Source: Balneolales bacterium
GTDB lineage: Bacteria > Bacteroidota > Rhodothermia > Balneolales > Natronogracilivirgulaceae
DNA length: 9,941 nt
Assembly (NCBI GenBank): GCA_007133995.1
Contig: SLLP01000224.1
Span: forward strand, 1 to 9,941
Direction: 5' to 3'
Shown here: positions 5,117-9,941 of the stretch, piece by piece
How the letters are laid out: each line of letters opens with the position of its first letter
Position numbering within the stretch: position 1 is the stretch's first letter
Notes under the pieces: model-generated
The model's database searches: none
The model's input: the letters and a program-made list of their open reading frames with translations, nothing else
Told to the model about the DNA's origin: nothing
Position numbers and translations under genes: made by a program

Positions 5117-6214
5117 TCAGCGATAGAGGATCTCTACCTTTTCGGTCGGTTCTTTATTGGCATTTCGTATGGCCACCTGCTGTGCAACACGCATGGAAAG
5201 ATCGGTAAAAGCCTTGGCGGACGGAGAGGTGGAATTCCCTGAGACGATGGGTTTGCCAGAATCCCCACCTTCCCGCAACTCCTGTTCGATTGGTATTTCA
5301 CCAAGAAAAGGTACTCCCATATTTTCGGCCAGGTTTTTGGCCCCATCTTTTCCAAAGATGTGATACTTCCGTTCGGGCATGTCCGGTGGTGTGAAATACG
5401 CCATGTTTTCAACAATGCCAAGCACAGGTACTTTCACCTTTCCGAACATTGCGACGCCTTTCCGGGCATCGTCTAGAGCAACCGTTTGAGGTGTCGAGAC
5501 AATAACGGCTGCTGTCAGAGGTACTGACTGTACAATGGTCAGCTGGATGTCACCGGTGCCTGGAGGAAGGTCCAGGATCAGATAATCCAGTTCACCCCAG
5601 TTGGTTTCACTGAGAAATTGCTTAACGGCACTTGATACCATGGGTCCCCGCCAGACAACCGCCTCATCCTGTTTCACCAGAAAGCCCATAGAAAGAAGTT
5701 TCACACCAAATTTTTCCAGCGGAATAAGCTTGCGCTGTGTGCTGATATTCGGGCGATCATGGATGTCGAACATGGTTGGGATGCTTGGCCCGTAAATGTC
5801 TGTGTCGACCAAGCCAACGGACGCACCGGTCTTCGCCAATGCTACAGCCAGATTCACCGAAACCGTCGATTTTCCAACACCACCTTTGCCCGATGCCACG
5901 GCGATGATGTTTTTAACACCCTGTAGCAAATTCTGGTCACCCTGACCTGCGGTGCGGCTTCCCGTAACTTTTGAACTCATATTCGGTGTAACCTCAGCCT
6001 CTTCATCCACAAGATGTTTAACAGCATTGATGCACGCTCGCTCAATTTCAGCTTTCATCGGACATGCGGGTGTTGTAAGATTAACCGTGAAAGAGACTTT
6101 TTTTCCGTCGATAGCAATATCTTCGATCATGTTCAGGGATACCAGATCTTTCCCAAGATCCGGATCTATGACATTTCTCAGTGCATCCAGCACATCATCA
6201 TGACTAATTGGCAT
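5117..6214 (-). CDS. mrp: Mrp/NBP35-family P-loop ATPase, iron-sulfur cluster carrier, lacking the CxxC
   Basis: Mrp (ApbC) proteins are cytoplasmic MinD-like ATPases that bind and pass on [4Fe-4S] clusters. The 365 residues hold an N-terminal MIP18/DUF59 domain (about 4-78) with its conserved TTPACP (Cys51), a short linker, and the P-loop domain. This has deviant Walker A GKGGVGKST (109-117), DTDIYGPSIPTM (137-148), Walker B with DLPPGTGD (215-222), and STPQTVALDDARKG (240-253). In most Mrp proteins the next block reads ENMxxFxCPxC and supplies the cysteines that bridge the cluster between subunits. Here it reads ENMAYFTPPDMPERKYHIFG (269-288) with no Cys. The only cysteines in the whole protein are Cys51 and Cys61. 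I recall a similar loop in other Bacteroidota-type Mrp proteins, so it is probably a clade trait rather than a lesion. No Shine-Dalgarno is seen before the ATG. It is divergent from gcvT. Confidence 0.93.
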   Translation of the reverse strand: MPISHDDVLDALRNVIDPDLGKDLVSLNMIEDIAIDGKKVSFTVNLTTPACPMKAEIERACINAVKHLVDEEAEVTPNMSSKVTGSRTAGQGDQNLLQGVKNIIAVASGKGGVGKSTVSVNLAVALAKTGASVGLVDTDIYGPSIPTMFDIHDRPNISTQRKLIPLEKFGVKLLSMGFLVKQDEAVVWRGPMVSSAVKQFLSETNWGELDYLILDLPPGTGDIQLTIVQSVPLTAAVIVSTPQTVALDDARKGVAMFGKVKVPVLGIVENMAYFTPPDMPERKYHIFGKDGAKNLAENMGVPFLGEIPIEQELREGGDSGKPIVSGNSTSPSAKAFTDLSMRVAQQVAIRNANKEPTEKVEILYR

Positions 6215-6274
6215 AGGTCAGAGTCGGTTTTTTAAATGTAGTAAATTTAATGTGTAACGAAGAGTTTTTCCCTG

Positions 6275-6291
6275 TCTTGTACTGAACAAGA
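6275..6291. promoter_or_regulatory. Short dyad in the mrp-gcvT divergent intergenic region
   Basis: TCTTGT (6275-6280) and ACAAGA (6286-6291) form a perfect 6-bp inverted repeat around ACTGA. It lies near the middle of the 194-bp AT-rich gap between the divergent mrp and gcvT starts, which must hold promoters for both. It could be an operator or only a chance palindrome. I could not pick convincing promoter elements for either gene in this gap, and there is no Shine-Dalgarno before either start codon. Confidence 0.25.
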
Positions 6292-6408
6292 AAGTTTCGG
6301 AAAATATTCCACCGGACAGAAAATAATATCGGTCATTTATGAAGAAATCAAATACCCAAATTGCCTTTTGATATTTGTATCTTGAGAGTTGAACCTAATT
6401 CCTGAATT

Positions 6409-7512
6409 ATGCTCAAAAGAACACCTTTATTCGAAGTTCATCGGTCCTTCAATGCAAAGCTTGTCGATTTTTCCGGATATGAAATGCCGCTGAACTATAC
6501 AGGTATAAAAGAAGAACACCTTGCCGTCAGAAACAGAGCCGGTATCTTTGATGTCTCACACATGGGCGAAGTTTTGATTCGCGGAGACCAGGCACTTGAA
6601 GTGATCCAGGAACTGACCGTCAATGATGCAGGGAAACTCAGACCCGGGAAATCCCAGTACAGTGTGATGTGCAGGCAAAACGGCGGAATTGTAGATGACC
6701 TGCTGGTGTACTGCCTTTCAGAGGATGAATTTATGCTGGTAATCAATGCTTCCAATATCGAAAAAGATATCAACTGGATACTGGAAGTTAACAGGGGGCG
6801 AGCCGAAATCAGCGACATATCCGAGGAAATTGCGCTTATAGCAGTTCAGGGTCCGCAATCGGCAGCCTTAATGGAAAAACTGACACGCAACAAACCAGGT
6901 GATATTCCCATGTTTGAATTCCGGTCCATGCAGGTATCGGATTACGATAATATCCTGGTCTCTGCCACAGGCTACACAGGTGAGAAAGGCTTTGAATTAT
7001 ATTGCAACATCAGACATGTCAATGTGTGCGATCTTTGGGAAAATATCATGGTCGCCGGTGATGCTCACGAGATCATGCCGTGCGGACTCGGAGCACGTGA
7101 TACCTTGCGGCTGGAAGCCGGACTGGCATTATACGGCAACGACTTGACGGAAGAATATTCTCCGCTGGAAGCAGGACTTGGCTGGCTTGTCAAGTGGGAC
7201 AAGGGGAATTTTATGGGCAAGGATGCCATGCTTGAGCAGAAAAAAAACGGGGTATCACGAAAACTCTGCGGTTTTGTTATGCAGGATGAAAAGCGGATTC
7301 CACGAAGCGAGCATCAGATTCTGTGTGAGAGTGGAGAGATGCTGGGTCAGGTGACCAGCGGTGGTTTTTCATTTGTGCTGAATCGTGGCATCGCTATGGG
7401 ATATATCCCGGTAGAACATTCAGAACACGGTGGAAGCGTGATGATTCGAATCAGGGACAAAGAATATCTGGCGGAAGTGACCAGGCTGCCATTCTATAAG
7501 AGGAAAAAATGA
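6409..7512 (+). CDS. gcvT: Aminomethyltransferase, glycine cleavage system T protein
   Basis: GcvT takes the aminomethyl group from lipoylated H protein and, with tetrahydrofolate, makes 5,10-methylene-THF and ammonia. The protein has 367 residues, the usual length. Signatures are TPLFEVHRSFNAKLVDFSGYE (5-25, starting TPL), the EEHLAVRNRAGIFDVSHMGE run (35-54), NGGIVDDLLVY (91-101) containing the catalytic Asp96, GYTGEKGFELY (188-198) and GLGARDTLRLEAGLALYGNDL (226-246). The C-terminal barrel opens near GLGWLVKWDKGNFMGK (256-271), and residues 318-335 (GGFSFVLNRGIAMGYIPV) close the family pattern. The start gives the normal N-terminus, although no Shine-Dalgarno is visible. The genes for GcvH and GcvP are not nearby, so the system is scattered in this genome. 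Its last codon overlaps the comB start by 4 nt. Confidence 0.95.
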   Translation: MLKRTPLFEVHRSFNAKLVDFSGYEMPLNYTGIKEEHLAVRNRAGIFDVSHMGEVLIRGDQALEVIQELTVNDAGKLRPGKSQYSVMCRQNGGIVDDLLVYCLSEDEFMLVINASNIEKDINWILEVNRGRAEISDISEEIALIAVQGPQSAALMEKLTRNKPGDIPMFEFRSMQVSDYDNILVSATGYTGEKGFELYCNIRHVNVCDLWENIMVAGDAHEIMPCGLGARDTLRLEAGLALYGNDLTEEYSPLEAGLGWLVKWDKGNFMGKDAMLEQKKNGVSRKLCGFVMQDEKRIPRSEHQILCESGEMLGQVTSGGFSFVLNRGIAMGYIPVEHSEHGGSVMIRIRDKEYLAEVTRLPFYKRKK

Positions 7513-8237
7513 ATTTTGACATTGACGTATTCTCCTCTGCCATATCATTCAGCGAGCAGGATGTGCGGAGTAAAACGGTTGTGGTTATCGATGTGCTTCG
7601 TGCCTGCTCTACTATTCAGACTGCGCTGGAAAACGGGTCAAACGGTATCATTCCACTGGCGGAAAAGGATGATGCAGGACGCTACACAAGGTTTCTGGAT
7701 GCATCAGGAGTACTTTTGTGCGGTGAAAAAAAGGGAAAAAAAGTGGAAGGATACCAGCTGGGCAACTCACCACTGGAATATGACCGACAAACGATTGAAA
7801 ACAAAACCATACTTTTCAAAACCACCAACGGGACACGGGCCATCACCAGAAGCAGCAACGCCCGGGAAATTCTCATTGGCAGCTTTCTTAACCTTACAGC
7901 GGTTATAGATGCCCTTAAGGAATTTGGCCGAAGTGACGTGCTGCTTATCTGCTCAGGCTGGAACAGCCGGCTGTCGATTGAGGATATGCTCTGTGCCGGG
8001 GCCATCATTTATCGGTTATTTGATGCAAAGCTCCCGGATGATGCCACAGACGGTGTGAAAGTTTCGTTTGGCCTGTATGAAAAATTCGGTAACGATGCAC
8101 GGGGCCTCATTGAGTCTTCAAATCATGCCGTCCGACTGAGGGAAATCGGTTTCGGGGAGGATGTTGTCTATTGCAGTGAAATTGATCTTTTTTCATCCGT
8201 CCCAAGAATGAAAGACGGGGTGATATCCATCAGATAA
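7509..8237 (+). CDS. comB: ComB-like 2-phosphosulfolactate phosphatase
   Basis: ComB hydrolyses 2-phosphosulfolactate to sulfolactate, the second step of the phosphoenolpyruvate-plus-sulfite route to sulfopyruvate (coenzyme M precursor in methanogens; sulfolactate or cysteate elsewhere). The 242-residue protein matches the family in length and motifs: VIDVLRACSTI (26-36), CGEKKGKKVEGYQLGNSP (71-88), TTNGTRA (105-111), SGWNSRLSIEDMLCAG (149-164), SNHAVRL (204-210) and DLFSSVPR (226-233). The ATG overlaps the gcvT stop as ATGA and has an AGAGGA Shine-Dalgarno at 7499-7504, so translation is coupled to gcvT. ComA and ComC partners are not in the window. Homologues are widespread in bacteria that do not make coenzyme M, so the substrate here is uncertain although family membership is firm. 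It ends directly against the ftsK start. Confidence 0.9.
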   Translation: MNFDIDVFSSAISFSEQDVRSKTVVVIDVLRACSTIQTALENGSNGIIPLAEKDDAGRYTRFLDASGVLLCGEKKGKKVEGYQLGNSPLEYDRQTIENKTILFKTTNGTRAITRSSNAREILIGSFLNLTAVIDALKEFGRSDVLLICSGWNSRLSIEDMLCAGAIIYRLFDAKLPDDATDGVKVSFGLYEKFGNDARGLIESSNHAVRLREIGFGEDVVYCSEIDLFSSVPRMKDGVISIR

Positions 8238-9941
8238 ATGAAAAAGAGACAGAAAAAGAACAACAGCAACACCTTGTTTTCCTACGAGCGAAAGATGGAG
8301 ATGCTTGGTATTGTCATTATGGCAATTGCTGCCACGCTGGCCATCAGTATCATCACCTACAGGAGCGAGGATTTCGCGATAATACAGAGCATGGATTTGA
8401 GGATGTTGCTGGATTTCGGTCAGGGACCGGCACTGCGCATCCAGAACGGACTGGGTCCGGTTGGAGCTTACCTGTCGCATTTCTTTGTACAGATGTTATT
8501 TGGTTACTTTTCGCTGATCCTTGTGCTGGTCACCCTTCTTTATGGCTGGAACATTTTCAGGCACCATGAACTGAGGCAGATTCACATCAAATCGCTCTAC
8601 GCGGTATTCGTAATGATGCTGGCTGCGTCGATCATGGGATGGCTCCACAATGAATTTGACCTGGTCTCGGTCTCCTGGGCGGGTTCGTCCGGACTGGCCA
8701 TTGCCTATATTCTGCGTGCGTTGACCGGGCAATATGGCCCGGTGATTATATTGGGAAGTCTGAGTCTGATTGCCATTATACTTCTCACCAACAGAGACGT
8801 GCAGTCTGCCATTGAAAATGTGAAAACGATGTGGTCGGGGCTTATTGGCATGGTTCGGAACCGGGATCGAAGAACGAAGGAAAAAGAGGCGGATTCAGGC
8901 AGCCGAAACGGTGCTCACAAATCGGCGGAGGCTGGCGAATACGGTGAAGCTGATCTTTGGGAGGGTGACCGGGCCGGAGGCAGGAAGGGTGCCGGAACGG
9001 CCTTTGAAGCTGAAGAGGAAGACAAGAAAAAACGGTGGGAGCGGCTGGTTATCTCATCGCGTGAAAAGGAGGAAGAGCGCCGACGGCATGAGCAGCAGAA
9101 TTCCGTGGAGGGTAAGCCGCCCAGGGCTGTTCTGGATAAGAGGGATCAGGCAGGGGATCCGGCCGCGGAGCGGGATGGATTGGATGAACGGGATGAACCG
9201 ACTGAACCGGGCCGCGACGCCCGAAAGGCCATGACGGAGGATAAGGATCTCGACATAACGGTTTATCGCGGTGCGCCGGACGAGGAAGCCGGCAGGAGAA
9301 AGCTAGAAAGTGAACGTAAAAAACAGGTGGAGAAGCCGCTGATAAAGTACAAGTTCCCGACACTGGATCTGCTTGACAAGGCACCCAATGAAGGCAGTGA
9401 GGTAAACTATGAGGAGATCAACCGCAACAAGATGATCATCCTTGACAAGCTGAATCGCCACGGCATTGATATTACTGCGATCGAAGCGATTGTGGGTCCG
9501 ACCGTCACGCTCTACGAGCTTCAGCCGGCGCCGGATGTCAAGATCAGCAAGATTGAAAGCTATGCCAACGATCTGAAGATGGCGATGGCAACCAAGGGCT
9601 TGCGGATCATTGCCCCCATTCCCGGCAAGTCGGCGGTTGGTATTGAGGTGCCGAATCAGAACCGGGAGATTGTCTACATCCGCTCACTCATCAACACCAG
9701 AAAATTCGCAGAGACCAGGATGTCGCTGCCGGTAGCGTTTGGCCGGACGATAGAAAACGAGGTGTTCATGGTTGATCTGGCACGTTTGCCACACCTGCTT
9801 ATGGCCGGGGCAACCGGTTCCGGTAAAACCGTTGGCATCAATACCATCATCACCTGTCTGCTTTACAAATGCCATCCGGACGACCTCAAGTTTGTAATGG
9901 TGGATCCGAAAAAGATTGAACTATCGCTTTTCCGGAATATA
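8238..9941 (+). CDS. ftsK: DNA translocase FtsK/SpoIIIE, 3' end cut off by the window
   Basis: FtsK is a membrane-anchored septal motor that pumps chromosomal DNA and activates dimer resolution at division. I translated 568 uninterrupted codons to the window edge; the stop is not included. The N-terminus is basic, and hydrophobic segments lie near residues 21-40, 85-105, 118-136 and 165-184, with a weaker one near 150-160, so four or five membrane spans. A hydrophilic linker (about 185-365) is rich in Glu, Asp, Arg and Lys. The alpha domain begins near 390 (INRNKMIILDKLNRHGI) and contains GPTVTLYELQPAPDVK (420-435) and LRIIAPIPGKSAVGIEVPNQ (455-474). The beta domain has Walker A AGATGSGKTVGIN (523-535) and Walker B strand KFVMVDPKK (551-559). 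The RecA-like remainder and gamma domain lie outside. The ATG directly follows the comB TAA (TAAATG), suggesting re-initiation; the nearest purine-rich site, GGGGTGAT (8217-8224), is 13 nt away. Confidence 0.95.
   Translation, partial: MKKRQKKNNSNTLFSYERKMEMLGIVIMAIAATLAISIITYRSEDFAIIQSMDLRMLLDFGQGPALRIQNGLGPVGAYLSHFFVQMLFGYFSLILVLVTLLYGWNIFRHHELRQIHIKSLYAVFVMMLAASIMGWLHNEFDLVSVSWAGSSGLAIAYILRALTGQYGPVIILGSLSLIAIILLTNRDVQSAIENVKTMWSGLIGMVRNRDRRTKEKEADSGSRNGAHKSAEAGEYGEADLWEGDRAGGRKGAGTAFEAEEEDKKKRWERLVISSREKEEERRRHEQQNSVEGKPPRAVLDKRDQAGDPAAERDGLDERDEPTEPGRDARKAMTEDKDLDITVYRGAPDEEAGRRKLESERKKQVEKPLIKYKFPTLDLLDKAPNEGSEVNYEEINRNKMIILDKLNRHGIDITAIEAIVGPTVTLYELQPAPDVKISKIESYANDLKMAMATKGLRIIAPIPGKSAVGIEVPNQNREIVYIRSLINTRKFAETRMSLPVAFGRTIENEVFMVDLARLPHLLMAGATGSGKTVGINTIITCLLYKCHPDDLKFVMVDPKKIELSLFRNI

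Noticed and set aside
8845..9234. Plus-strand 129-codon open frame rich in Arg, Lys and Gly
   Set aside because: It lies in another frame within the ftsK linker, where FtsK reads without interruption. GC-rich low-complexity DNA explains the open frame.
1..9941. A new multi-gene system, defence island, CRISPR array or mobile element
   Set aside because: All genes belong to well-known housekeeping families in ordinary order. I saw no regularly spaced repeats, integrase, transposase, tRNA or cluster of unknown genes.

Overview
The window is a compact stretch of bacterial housekeeping chromosome. Every gene except the last is complete, and almost all of the sequence is coding. The best guess for the organism is a member of the Bacteroidota/Rhodothermota/Balneolota group. 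This rests on several family-level traits: a FabI with a Ser-Gln-Gly-Pro-Thr-Lys-Thr loop, an S16 with a very long charged tail, an Mrp in which a TPPDMP-type loop replaces the usual CxxC, several start codons without a Shine-Dalgarno (SD) sequence, and promoter-like elements that fit the Bacteroidota TTG-N20-TAnnTTT pattern better than the sigma-70 pattern. This placement is inference; I see no 16S rRNA or other decisive marker.

Layout. Positions 1-133 are non-coding and hold a large imperfect inverted repeat. fabI (enoyl-ACP reductase) follows on the minus strand, divergent from a plus-strand cluster ffh - rpsP - rimM - trmD - rplS. That cluster joins the signal recognition particle GTPase with the classic S16 / RimM / TrmD / L19 ribosome-biogenesis operon. 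Gaps inside it are 13-33 nt, so it is probably co-transcribed. A GC-rich hairpin separates rplS from a convergent mrp gene (Fe-S cluster carrier / P-loop ATPase). mrp is in turn divergent from a second tight plus-strand cluster, gcvT - comB - ftsK, with a 4-nt ATGA overlap and then a TAAATG junction. The final gene is an FtsK/SpoIIIE DNA translocase that runs off the right edge just after its Walker B strand.

How the genes fit together. ffh to rplS serve the making of the ribosome (S16, L19, 16S maturation by RimM, m1G37 tRNA methylation by TrmD) and its targeting to the membrane (Ffh). FabI serves fatty-acid elongation. GcvT supplies one-carbon units from glycine. ComB is predicted to act in sulfonate metabolism. 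FtsK couples division with chromosome segregation.

I found no mobile element, CRISPR array, defence system or tRNA/rRNA gene, and no convincing new multi-gene system. The items most worth a second look are the roughly 160-residue Lys/Glu/Ala tail on S16, an in-frame A_AAA_AAG slippery heptamer at the last sense codons of rpsP whose -1 frame ends on the rimM start codon, the Mrp lacking its C-terminal CxxC, the comB gene placed between gcvT and ftsK, and the inverted repeat at the left edge.
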